Source: Caribbeanibacter sp964518305 | GTDB taxonomy: Bacteria > Gemmatimonadota > Gemmatimonadetes > Palauibacterales > Palauibacteraceae | NCBI GenBank assembly: GCA_964518305.1 | Contig: CAZFDK010000002.1 | Coordinates: forward strand, 53,564-117,563 | Direction of reading: 5' to 3' | DNA length: 64,000 bases | In this document: in pieces, positions 1-6,710 of the stretch | Numbering within the stretch: position 1 is the first letter of the stretch | Layout: each line of letters opens with the position of its first letter | Program-made: the position numbers and the translations under genes | The notes under the pieces: generated by a model | Seen by the model: the letters and a program-made list of their open reading frames with translations, nothing else | Database searches by the model: none | Told to the model about the DNA's origin: nothing

Positions 1-131
1 CCGCCTTCCGCCACCTGCCGCGCCGCATCGCCGTACTTCTCCCGGAGCTGCTCCCGGAGCTGCTCGGACGTCTCGATCGCCTCGTCGCTCGACCTCCGCG
101 GGGAGGAGGCGGCTCCGTCGTCGTCCGTCAT
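1..131 (-). CDS. arsM: Arsenite methyltransferase, N-terminal fragment (ArsM-like), cut by the window edge
   Basis: Only the first 43 codons lie in the window, reading leftward from an ATG at 131-129. The visible peptide has an acidic, low-complexity start and then a helix reading LREKYGDAARQVAEGG. This resembles the N-terminal helix of arsenite S-adenosylmethyltransferases, where a VRERYgxxAR stretch precedes the cysteine pair. It lies directly downstream of arsR on the same strand, 69 bases away, and an ArsR-type palindrome abuts its start codon. A run of seven A (158-164), read as T on this strand, sits in the gap and could be a weak terminator or attenuator. The catalytic cysteines and SAM-binding motifs are outside the window, so the assignment rests on context and a short helix. 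It could be another methyltransferase or ars accessory protein. Confidence 0.5.
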   Translation of the reverse strand, partial: MTDDDGAASSPRRSSDEAIETSEQLREQLREKYGDAARQVAEG

Positions 132-147
132 ATCAATCACCATTGAT
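132..147. promoter_or_regulatory. ArsR operator, copy 1 (between arsR and the arsM-like gene)
   Basis: A perfect inverted repeat ATCAAT-CACC-ATTGAT lies immediately upstream of the ATG of the arsM-like gene. The same arms with the same 4-base spacing occur again at 542-557, in front of arsR. Repeats of this ATCAA/TTGAT type are typical ArsR/SmtB-family operators. A site this close to a start codon would block an internal promoter or read-through transcription from arsR. Confidence 0.65.
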
Positions 148-200
148 GGGTTCGTCCAAAAAAAGGGAGAAGGAGCCCCGGCTCGTCCCGGCCGGGCGTG

Positions 201-527
201 TCAGCAGCAGCGCCCGGCCGATTCCCCGGACGACGCGGCGCGGGCGAGCGCGTCCAGCTCGTCGCGGAGCGCCTCCAGGCCCTCCCGGTCCAGCGAGTAG
301 TAGACCCAGCGGCCGTCACGCCGGTCGTTCACCAGCCCCGCCTCCTTCAGCGACTTCAGGTGGAAGGAGAGAAGGGACTGCCCCACGTCCAGAGCGTCCG
401 TCAGGTCGCACACACATTGCTCGCCGTCGCACAGCATCTCGAGGATCCGGAGACGCTTGTCGTCCGACAGCGCCTGGAAGCGCGCGGACACGTCTCGGTC
501 GGGGGCCGTAGGCGTCTTCGTGGTCAT
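201..527 (-). CDS. arsR: ArsR/SmtB-family arsenical-responsive repressor
   Basis: A 108-residue winged-helix repressor of normal family length. Cys33, Cys38 and Cys40 (in EQCVCDL) match the As(III)-sensing ELCVCDL motif at the start of the DNA-recognition region. The following helix-turn-helix (SLLSFHLKSLKEAGLV) and wing (RRDGRWVYYSL) are complete. Two further cysteines (107-108) end the protein and could add a ligand. The protein binds DNA as a dimer and leaves it when trivalent arsenic or antimony is bound. A near-ideal promoter overlapped by an operator lies just upstream, so it should autoregulate, and the downstream gene is arsM-like. The start is ATG 527 behind a GAGGGGG ribosome site. 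Confidence 0.93.
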   Translation of the reverse strand: MTTKTPTAPDRDVSARFQALSDDKRLRILEMLCDGEQCVCDLTDALDVGQSLLSFHLKSLKEAGLVNDRRDGRWVYYSLDREGLEALRDELDALARAASSGESAGRCC

Positions 528-536
528 GACCCCCTC

Positions 537-564
537 AATATATCAATCATAATTGATCAGTCAA
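537..564 (-). promoter_or_regulatory. arsR promoter with embedded ArsR operator, copy 2
   Basis: Read on the minus strand, TTGACT (564-559) and TATATT (542-537) are 16 bases apart and look like sigma70 -35 and -10 elements. The inverted repeat ATCAAT-CATA-ATTGAT (542-557) fills almost exactly the spacer between them, so a bound repressor would occlude RNA polymerase. The arms and spacing are the same as at 132-147. Transcription should begin only a few bases before the ATG at 527, so the arsR leader would be very short. Confidence 0.72.
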
Positions 565-689
565 CCCGACGGGCGCCCGGGCCCGGAGAGGTCCGCGCGA
601 GGAGAGTTTCCCTGGCGGCAGTCGCCCCCCAGGTTTCGAAGACGTGGAGCCGCCCTTCCCTCACCCCGTACGCCGGATGGTCATCGCCC

Positions 690-1031
690 GTGGCTGACGT
701 CCGCGTGGTCTACGACGGCGACTGCCCCTTCTGCTCGGCCTATGCCCGCCTGACCCGCCTGCGCCAGCGACACGACATGGAGCTGGTGAACGCCCGGGAG
801 GCACCGGAGCTCGTGCGGCGCCTGCGGGACCGGGGGTACGACGTGGACGAGGGGATGGTCGTCCTGGCGGACGGCGACATCCATCACGGCGAGGACGCCG
901 CGGCGTTCCTGGAGGTGGCGAGCCGGCTCCCCCTGCTCCCCTCCGCCGGGTGGATCCGGCGCCTCTATCCCTGGGTGTACCGACTCAGGAGCCTCGCCCT
1001 CCGGCTGCTGGGGCGTGACCCCCACATCTGA
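690..1031 (+). CDS. DCC-family thiol-disulfide oxidoreductase (DUF393)
   Basis: A 113-residue protein beginning at GTG 690. The start is chosen because the family's conserved beginning (VVYDGDCPFC) follows within a few residues; the open frame runs further upstream but antisense to arsR. Cys12 and Cys15 form the CPFC motif of the DCC family, a thioredoxin-like group named for its Asp-x-Cys-x-x-Cys signature. The C-terminal part (LYPWVYRLRSLALRLLGR) is the usual hydrophobic and basic family tail. The substrate is unknown. It is divergent from arsR, so a link to arsenic or thiol stress is possible but only inferred. Confidence 0.85.
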   Translation: MADVRVVYDGDCPFCSAYARLTRLRQRHDMELVNAREAPELVRRLRDRGYDVDEGMVVLADGDIHHGEDAAAFLEVASRLPLLPSAGWIRRLYPWVYRLRSLALRLLGRDPHI

Positions 1032-1054
1032 GGAGAAACGGGAGGAGGACCGCC

Positions 1055-1870
1055 TCACTCCCCGCCGGCGGCGTACATCCGCAGGTGCATCTGGAGGGGC
1101 CCGACCCGGGTCATGCTCTCCACCCGGACGACGAGCCGGCGCTCGTCGTCGCTGACCCAGATCCGCGCGTCGCGGTCCTCGCCGAAGACGTCCAGGGCCG
1201 GGATCACCGGCTCCACCGCGACCGTTCGAAAACGGCCGGCCGGCACGCGAATCTGCTCGCGGCCGAGCACACGGAAGACCACGGGGTTGTTCTCCGGCTG
1301 GAAGTGCCGGTCGAGTCGGACCGTTCCGCCCGGCTCGAGCGGGAGGGAGCGGAGCAGGTAGAGCAGACCCATCCCGTCCAGGGCCGCCTCCGGCATCGGA
1401 GACCGTGAGCCGCCGGGGGGCCTCGACACGGACACGCCCGCCTCGTGGTCCAGCGTCCACCGGCCGCCCTTCTCCTCGCCGAGCTCCCGGTAACGCTTCC
1501 TGAGTCGGAGCGTCCGGAGCGGGTCGGTGGCGATCCAGGCCACGTGACGATCGTGGATCTCGGCGAAGGCGGCGCCCACGTCGATGGTCAGCGAGACCCG
1601 GTGGGCGTCGGCGACTGCCGCGGACGTGTCCGGCCGGGACGTGATCTCGGCCCGGCCCAGCTGAAGACGCCCGAGCTGGACAGCGTACTCGAAGCGCTCC
1701 GTGTCCGGGAACGGCCAACCTTCGACGCGGGTCGCCGTGGTGTCGCCGGCGGAGGGCGCCTGCTGTCGAACGTGCGGCTGCTCCACCACCGGGGCCGGCA
1801 GCGCCGCGGCGGCCAGGAGGGCGAGCGCGGCCCCGCCCGCTCCCGATATTCCGAACCACACCCGACGCAT
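1055..1870 (-). CDS. DUF3108 domain-containing exported protein
   Basis: A 271-residue protein starting at ATG 1870. A hydrophobic segment (residues about 8-25, ending in an alanine/proline-rich stretch) acts as signal peptide or anchor. The rest has the DUF3108 pattern: a beta-rich domain with ERFEYAVQLGRLQLGRAEI near the front, later FQPENNPVVFRVLGRE, and the C-terminal IWVSDDERRLVVRVES, a hallmark of the family. Members are periplasmic or outer-membrane-associated proteins of unknown function. The open frame extends upstream to 2140, but that part is proline- and arginine-rich, covers the divergent promoter region and lacks family similarity. The gene is divergent from the dedA-patatin pair. 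Confidence 0.8.
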   Translation of the reverse strand: MRRVWFGISGAGGAALALLAAAALPAPVVEQPHVRQQAPSAGDTTATRVEGWPFPDTERFEYAVQLGRLQLGRAEITSRPDTSAAVADAHRVSLTIDVGAAFAEIHDRHVAWIATDPLRTLRLRKRYRELGEEKGGRWTLDHEAGVSVSRPPGGSRSPMPEAALDGMGLLYLLRSLPLEPGGTVRLDRHFQPENNPVVFRVLGREQIRVPAGRFRTVAVEPVIPALDVFGEDRDARIWVSDDERRLVVRVESMTRVGPLQMHLRMYAAGGE

Positions 1871-1962
1871 CACGGGGCGCCCGATCCGGGTCGCTCGGCT
1901 ACAGCTCTGCATCCAGGACATCCAGGCCTTCTCTGCAGGACGCATTCTGTCTCGGTTCCACC

Positions 1963-1984
1963 ACCGTACGGATACCGTACGGAT
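1963..1984. repeat. Two tandem 11-bp repeats containing CCGTACGG palindromes (candidate operator)
   Basis: ACCGTACGGAT occurs twice head to tail (1963-1973 and 1974-1984). Each copy contains the 8-base palindrome CCGTACGG, so the palindrome centres lie 11 bases apart, about one helical turn. The repeats sit in the 263-base gap between the divergent DUF3108 gene (start 1870) and dedA-like gene (start 2134). This is a likely regulator-binding site. The regulator is not identifiable. Confidence 0.5.
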
Positions 1985-2133
1985 GTGGACGACCGGTAAC
2001 GGGCCGGTCGCGGGGCCGTCGTGCAACGATACCCGGGAACGAGGTAAGGGACGACGACGTTGGTTCGGTCGAGATAGGGGACGGGGACGTCGGACGCCCG
2101 GAACGCCGGCTCGCAACGACACCGAGGCCGCGG

Positions 2134-2778
2134 ATGACACAGCCGCTGGTGGAATACCTGCAGTCCTTCGGGTACCTGACCGTGCTGGCCGCCGGCTTCG
2201 CGGAGTACGCGGGTGTTCCGATCGCCACCGTTCCGGTGCTCGTCACCGCCGGCGGGCTCTCCCAGGCGGCCGGGCTGAACCCCGTCCTGGTGGCGGCCAG
2301 CGCGGCCGGCGGCGGTCTCGCCGCCGATCTCGGCTGGTTCGCCGTCGTCCGACGAAGGGGCGACGACGTCGTCGATGCGGCGTGCGGCCTCACTTCCAAC
2401 CCGGACGCCTGCGTCATGGGCGTTCGGGACCGGGTGGAGCGGCTCGGCCCGGCCTACGTCCTGCCGTCGAAGTTCATCCCCGGGGCGGGAAACCTCGTGG
2501 CCGCGGCCTCCGCTCTCTCCGGCATGCGGCCGTCGCGCTTCGCCGCATACGACGCCCTCGCCCTGCTCCTCTGGGCGGGAGCGTACACGCTGGCCGGGTT
2601 CCTCTTCGCGTCCCAGATCCAGGGAGTGATCGACCTCGTGCTTCGCTACCAGCGCTGGGCCGTGACCGGCGCGGCGGCGCTCGTCGTGGGCGCCGGCGCC
2701 TGGCGGGTGATGCGGATCGTCCTCCACCGCACGGGACACGCCGCGGGGAGCAGCCAGGGCCAGGGCGGGGCGCCATGA
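2134..2778 (+). CDS. DedA-family membrane protein
   Basis: A 214-residue integral membrane protein. The pattern is DedA: an N-terminal re-entrant segment with FAEYAGVPIATVP (the family's E-x-x-x-P-x-P region), a loop with a basic cluster, then RLGPAYVLPSKFIPGAGNLVAAASALSGM, equivalent to the conserved F.(G)R.(I)P..R region, followed by two C-terminal helices. The usual arginine of the FxGRxxP motif is replaced by lysine (SKFIPG). DedA/VTT proteins are linked to lipid scrambling or undecaprenyl-phosphate recycling and envelope proton-motive-force homeostasis. The stop overlaps the ATG of the patatin gene (ATGA), so the two are translationally coupled. Confidence 0.85.
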   Translation: MTQPLVEYLQSFGYLTVLAAGFAEYAGVPIATVPVLVTAGGLSQAAGLNPVLVAASAAGGGLAADLGWFAVVRRRGDDVVDAACGLTSNPDACVMGVRDRVERLGPAYVLPSKFIPGAGNLVAAASALSGMRPSRFAAYDALALLLWAGAYTLAGFLFASQIQGVIDLVLRYQRWAVTGAAALVVGAGAWRVMRIVLHRTGHAAGSSQGQGGAP

Positions 2779-3614
2779 GCGGGTCCGGACCTGGCGACGG
2801 CGGCCCGCTGGCTCTCGTGCTCAGCGGCGGGGGGAGCAAGGGGGCGCTCCAGGTCGGCATGTACCGCGCGCTGTGCCAGGTCGGGCTCGAGCCCGATTTC
2901 GTCGTCGGCTCCAGCGTCGGGGCCCTGAACGGGGCCCTGATCGCCGCCGGCGTCGGCCCGCGCGCCCTGGCACGGGGGTGGAGCGAGCTGACGCGCTCCG
3001 ATCTGTTCCGGTTCAACTGGTCCCTTCTCTGGCGGGGGCTCGCTTCCGAAGCTCTCTTCCGGCAGGGTGTCTTTCGACGGTTCCTCGAGGAGCGGCTCCC
3101 CGTGCACGCCTTCGAGGAGCTCGACGTGCCGCTCCACGTGGTGAGCACCCATCTGTCCATGGGCACGGCCTGCCACTGGAACGAGGAGGACCTCGTGGAG
3201 GCGGTGCTCGCCAGCTGCTCGGTGCCCGGGCTCCTGCCGCCGGTCTACGCCCACGGCGGGGTGCCCCACGTGGACGGCTCGCTGGGTGACAACCTGCCGG
3301 TGGCCCGGGCCCGGGAACTGGGAGCGGAGCGGATCGTGGCCATGACCGCCAGGACCTGCGACCGGTGCGAGCCGAAGCGGGTGGGCATCGGGGATGTCAT
3401 CGGACGCGCGTTCAGCATCGCCGCCGACTGCACCCTCCGCCGCATGGCCGACGACGTGCGGGAGGACCCGTCCCTGCTCCTGCTCCAGCCCGACCTGGGC
3501 GAGCAGGTCTACGCCCTGGACTTCAGCCAGTCGGCCCGACTGGTCGACGCCGGATACGACTTCGCCCTGCCGCGGATCCGGCGCTGGGCCGCCGGGTCGC
3601 CGGTCGAATCCTGA
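2775..3614 (+). CDS. Patatin-like phospholipase
   Basis: A 279-residue patatin-domain protein. The motifs are complete: oxyanion loop GGGSKGALQVG (residues about 18-28), nucleophile elbow GSSVG (about 44-48), and the catalytic aspartate in HVDGSLGDN (about 165). A Ser-Asp dyad acyl hydrolase acting on phospholipids or acylglycerols is expected; the exact substrate is unknown. There is no signal peptide, so it is likely cytoplasmic or peripheral to the inner membrane. The start ATG 2775 overlaps the dedA stop by four bases, implying a joint role in membrane lipid turnover (inference). Confidence 0.9.
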   Translation: MSGSGPGDGGPLALVLSGGGSKGALQVGMYRALCQVGLEPDFVVGSSVGALNGALIAAGVGPRALARGWSELTRSDLFRFNWSLLWRGLASEALFRQGVFRRFLEERLPVHAFEELDVPLHVVSTHLSMGTACHWNEEDLVEAVLASCSVPGLLPPVYAHGGVPHVDGSLGDNLPVARARELGAERIVAMTARTCDRCEPKRVGIGDVIGRAFSIAADCTLRRMADDVREDPSLLLLQPDLGEQVYALDFSQSARLVDAGYDFALPRIRRWAAGSPVES

Positions 3615-3635
3615 GTCGAACCCCTGATCGACGCC

Positions 3636-3670
3636 CCGCCGGCGCTCCCGCCGCGGGACCGCGCCGGCGG
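3636..3670. terminator. Large GC hairpin between convergent genes
   Basis: A perfect 10-base inverted repeat, CCGCCGGCGC (3636-3645) and GCGCCGGCGG (3661-3670), encloses a second perfect stem TCCCG-CCG-CGGGA. It lies between the patatin stop (3614) and the flavodoxin-like stop (3673). It has no U-tract, so it may be a bidirectional RNA-end stabiliser rather than a classic intrinsic terminator. Confidence 0.6.
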
Positions 3671-3672
3671 CC

Positions 3673-4419
3673 TCACCGATGCTCAGGGTTCGGGTGATCG
3701 AAGCGGCAGCCCGCGTCCCACTCCGAGCGCTGATTCCCGTGGGCGGGAATCCCGCCCCGGTCCTTCAGCGTCCGGGCCAGGTGCATCAGGTTCCAGGTCA
3801 TGAACGTGGTGTTGCGCTGCGTGAACTCGTTCTGCGGCCCGCCCGACCCCTCGTCGAGGTACGACGGACCGGGTCCGGCCTCCCCGATCCATCCGGCATC
3901 GGCCTGCGGCGGCACCGTGTAGCCGATGTGCTGGAGGGCGTATAGGGTGTTCATCGCGCAGTGCTTGATGCCGTCCTCGTTGCCGGTGAGGATGCACCCG
4001 GCGACCCGGTCGTAGTAGGCGTACTGGCCGCGGTCGTTGAGCTCGCCGGAGTATCCGTACAGCCGCTCGATCACCTTGCTGCACTCCGACGAGCGCTCGC
4101 CGAGCCAGATGGGCGAGCCCAGGATCAGGATCTCGGCGGCCATCACCTTCTCCTGGATCGCGGGCCAGTCGTCGCTCTCCCACCCGTGTTCGGTCATGTC
4201 CTTGTAGACGCCCGGGGCGATATCGTGGTCCACCGGGCGCAGCACCTCGACGTCCACGTCGTTCTCCTCCATGATGGCAGCGGAGACGTCGATCAGCCCC
4301 CGGGTGTGGGACTGCTCCGGCGACGGCTTCAGTGTACAGTTGAAAAAAAGAGCGCTCAGGTCCGAGTAGTCCTCGTCGCTCTCCTCGCACATCTGCTTCT
4401 GTCGTTCGCTGAGCGTCAT
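3673..4419 (-). CDS. Flavodoxin / NADPH-dependent FMN reductase family protein
   Basis: A 248-residue protein starting at ATG 4419. After a short N-terminal extension comes a Rossmann-like flavodoxin fold: ALFFNCTLKPSPEQSHTRGL (beta1 with the phosphate-binding loop), ILILGSPIWLGERSSECSKV (the usual GSPIWxGxxS FMN-binding segment) and a later CILTGNEDGIKHCAMNTLYAL. This matches the flavodoxin-like FMN-reductase family (FMN_red/Flavodoxin_2 type). The function is likely reduction of quinones or another small acceptor by NAD(P)H. It is monocistronic and convergent with the patatin gene. Two paired cysteines (in the GSPIW region and the ILTGNE region) are visible, but a redox role for them is unproven. 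Confidence 0.85.
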   Translation of the reverse strand: MTLSERQKQMCEESDEDYSDLSALFFNCTLKPSPEQSHTRGLIDVSAAIMEENDVDVEVLRPVDHDIAPGVYKDMTEHGWESDDWPAIQEKVMAAEILILGSPIWLGERSSECSKVIERLYGYSGELNDRGQYAYYDRVAGCILTGNEDGIKHCAMNTLYALQHIGYTVPPQADAGWIGEAGPGPSYLDEGSGGPQNEFTQRNTTFMTWNLMHLARTLKDRGGIPAHGNQRSEWDAGCRFDHPNPEHR

Positions 4420-4701
4420 TCGTGGTTTCCCCCTGTCGTGGGATCGTGAATCCAGTCTGCTCGCGGGTGCGGATCGCGCCCCGCCAACTGCGCTCGCCCC
4501 GTCGGTGTTCCCGGCGGCGGGCCGGAAGCCCCGCGGCGCGGGGCGGCCCGGAACAACGGTGGGGAGAGCACGGTTGACGCCTCCCGCGGGGACAGGGGGC
4601 CGAGCCCGGGGCGATGCGCCCTTCTCCGCGACCGCCGACGAGCGAGCGCGCCAGAGTCTGAATCGGAAGACGGTCTGAATCTGGAGAAGGAGGACTGGGT
4701 C

Positions 4702-5361
4702 GTGACTCGACTGGAGGAGAAGCTCCGACGGACACGGGAGAAGGCCGCCGAGCGGATGCCCGAATCCGCCCTCGAGGTGCTGGGCGCGCACAGCCGACAC
4801 CTGGAGGAAGCGGACCGCGCCGCCGAGGCCGTGGGCGTCGGAGAGGCCGCGCCCGACTTCCGGCTCGCCTCTGCCGGCGGAGGCGAGGTACAGCTCTCCG
4901 AGCTCCTCGCACGGGGGCCGGTGATCCTGAACTTCTACCGCGGACGCTGGTGACCGTACTGCAACCTGGAGCTGGCAGCTCTGGAAAGCCGACGGCACGA
5001 CTTCGAGGAGAGAGACGCCTCCCTCGTGGCGATCTCCCCGCAGACGCCGGACGAGAGCCGGCGGGCGGCCGACGACTTCGGTGTCCACTTCCCGCTCCTG
5101 GCCGACCGGGCGAACGAGACGGCGCGGGACTACGGCCTCGTGTATCGCTGTCCCGACCGCATGAAGGAGATCTTCCTGGAGGTGCTGGAGACGGACCTCG
5201 CGGAGTACAACGGCGACGACTCGTGGACGCTCCCCATGCCCGCCCGGTACGTGGTGGACGGCGACGGCATCGTCCGGTGGGCCAGCGTGAGCCCCGACTA
5301 CACCCGGCGCCCGGACCCGGAGGAGACGCTGCAGGCGCTGGAGGAGCCGGGGGAAAGCTGA
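4702..5361 (+). CDS. Peroxiredoxin-like (AhpC/TSA) protein with in-frame UGA: candidate selenoprotein
   Basis: Read through a TGA at 4951-4953, this is one 219-residue protein of the AhpC/TSA peroxiredoxin-like family. Before the TGA: a helical N-terminus, then APDFRL and PVILNFYRGRW. After it, in the same frame: PYCNLELAAL, then VAISPQTPDESRRAADDFGVHFPLLAD, a typical Prx core, and a C-terminal MPARYVVDGDGIVRWAS. Homologues read FYRGxWCPYCNLEL, so the TGA falls exactly on the peroxidatic Cys, giving Sec84-Pro-Tyr-Cys87. Coding character continues unbroken past the TGA to a normal stop. The start is GTG 4702, with AAGGAGG at 4687-4693. A hairpin suitable as a bacterial SECIS follows the TGA. 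It probably reduces peroxides with thiol donors. The alternative is a nonsense mutation or base-call error (TGC to TGA). No sel genes are in the window. The upstream gap (4420-4701) holds a GTCTGAATC direct repeat (4656-4664, 4673-4681) and otherwise nothing I recognise. Confidence 0.8.
4951..4984 (+). promoter_or_regulatory. UGA codon followed by SECIS-like hairpin
   Basis: Downstream of the in-frame TGA (4951-4953), bases 4966-4973 pair with 4977-4984 as an 8-bp stem (six Watson-Crick pairs and two G-U pairs) closed by a GGC loop (4974-4976). The loop begins 20 bases after the TGA. Bacterial SECIS elements lie inside the coding region just after UGA and carry a G-containing apical loop at about this distance. 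The fold was derived by eye; no energy was computed. Confidence 0.5.
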
Positions 5362-5369
5362 CGGCCCCC

Positions 5370-6668
5370 ATGCGCTGCGCCGGAAGGGCCGGGATCGGAC
5401 GCCCGCTCCGGCTGGCGCTGGCCTCGCTGCTCCTCGTCGCGTGGGGGTGCGGGGGATCGCCGCAGATTCCCGAGATCCCCTGGACTCCGCCGGCCGACGT
5501 CGAGCGGGGGCCCTACCTGCAGGCCGTGACCGACAGCTCCGCCGTCGTCCGGTGGCGGGGCACGGAGCCGCCCCCCCGGCCGTCCTTCCGGTATCGGATC
5601 GTCCGGGACCGGGCGGGCGAGGCGGACACGAGCTGGACCGCGGCCCGGGTGGAGATGCGCCGGGACGCGGGCCGGGAGGCGCGGCTGAAGGGGCTCCCGG
5701 CCGGTACGTCCGTCGTCTACGAGGTCGTGGAGAACGGCCGGGTCCTCGGCCCGTACCGCTTCCGGACCGCGCCGCCGCCGGAGCGACCCGACAGCGTCGT
5801 CCGGGTCCTGGCCTTCGGCGACTCCGGATGGGGGTCCCGGGAGCAGGTCACCCTGGCGCGGCGCATGACCGGGCGCGACCGGGACCTGGCGCTGCACGTC
5901 GGCGACCTGGCCTACCCGTCGGGCTCCGCGCGGTCCCTCACGCTGCGACACTTCGACGTCTACCGGAAACTGCTCGCGGAAGTCCCCCTCTTCCCGGTGC
6001 CGGGCAACCACGACCTGCGCACCGACGGAGGCCGGCCCTACGACGTCGCCTTCACCTGGCCCCGGGACGGTGACGGGAGCCGGAAACGCCGCTACTACCG
6101 GTTTCGCTGGGGACACGCCCTCTTCGTGGCCCTGGACACAAGCACGCCGGCCCAGCTGGATTCGCTGCAGCGCGGGGAGGGCGCCCAGTACCGCTGGCTG
6201 CGGACGCATCTCCGGCGGGCCGGGAGCGACTCCTCGGTGCGCTGGACCGTGGTCTACATGCACCACCCCCTGTACAGCAGCGCAGGAGGACTGTCGGGCC
6301 ACGGGTCGAACCGGGCGCTGCGCGACGCCCTGCGTCCCCTGTTCGAGCGGGAAGGGGTCGACCTCGTGCTGGCGGGCCACGACCACCACTACGAGCGCAC
6401 CCGCCCGCTTCTGAACGGTGAGCCGGTGCCCCCGGGCTGCGGCCCGGTCTACGTCGTGACCGGCGGCGGGGGAGCCAGCCGGCACGCGCGCACCGTGCGG
6501 GAGAGCGGACGGACGGCCGCCTCCTCGCGCCGCTACCACTTTCTCGAGCTGAGTCTGCGGCGGAACGGGGCCCAGGGGCGGGCAGTGGGCCTCGACGGTC
6601 GCCCCCTGGACCGCTTCCGGCTGCGGACGCACGAGTCCGCGGCCCGGCCGGGCAGCTGCGCGGGATGA
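5370..6668 (+). CDS. Purple-acid-phosphatase-like metallophosphoesterase lipoprotein
   Basis: A 432-residue protein starting at ATG 5370, nine bases after the peroxiredoxin stop. An N-terminal hydrophobic helix ends at VAWGCGG, a lipobox-like site. It is followed by an Fn3-like PAP N-terminal domain (ERGPYLQAVTDSSAVVRWRG) and a calcineurin-like phosphoesterase domain. All metal-ligand motifs are present: FGDSG, GDLAYPSG, GNHDLR, MHHPLYSS and GHDHHYER. A binuclear-metal phosphatase anchored on the periplasmic side is expected; the substrate is unknown. A second protein of the same architecture is at 62359-63786. The short gap to the peroxiredoxin gene suggests co-transcription. Confidence 0.88.
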   Translation: MRCAGRAGIGRPLRLALASLLLVAWGCGGSPQIPEIPWTPPADVERGPYLQAVTDSSAVVRWRGTEPPPRPSFRYRIVRDRAGEADTSWTAARVEMRRDAGREARLKGLPAGTSVVYEVVENGRVLGPYRFRTAPPPERPDSVVRVLAFGDSGWGSREQVTLARRMTGRDRDLALHVGDLAYPSGSARSLTLRHFDVYRKLLAEVPLFPVPGNHDLRTDGGRPYDVAFTWPRDGDGSRKRRYYRFRWGHALFVALDTSTPAQLDSLQRGEGAQYRWLRTHLRRAGSDSSVRWTVVYMHHPLYSSAGGLSGHGSNRALRDALRPLFEREGVDLVLAGHDHHYERTRPLLNGEPVPPGCGPVYVVTGGGGASRHARTVRESGRTAASSRRYHFLELSLRRNGAQGRAVGLDGRPLDRFRLRTHESAARPGSCAG

Positions 6669-6680
6669 GCGGGAGGACAG

Positions 6681-6702
6681 GGCCGGGGGGCCTCCCCCGG
6701 CC
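6681..6702. terminator. Bidirectional hairpin terminator
   Basis: A perfect 9-bp stem GGCCGGGGG / CCCCCGGCC with a GCCT loop lies between two convergent genes (stops at 6668 and 6711). There is no clear U-tract on either strand. Confidence 0.55.
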
Positions 6703-6710
6703 GGGCCGGA

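Noticed and set aside
198..689. Upstream extension of the DCC-family gene
   Set aside because: It runs antisense through arsR and lacks family similarity; the conserved domain begins right after GTG 690.
3612..3640. GTCGAACCC resembling a reverse-strand tRNA T-loop
   Set aside because: No matching T-stem, anticodon arm or acceptor stem nearby.
4702..4953. Reading 4702-4953 as a complete 83-residue gene and 5026-5361 as a separate gene
   Set aside because: The two halves are in the same frame, neither is a full peroxiredoxin, and the break falls exactly on the catalytic Cys codon.
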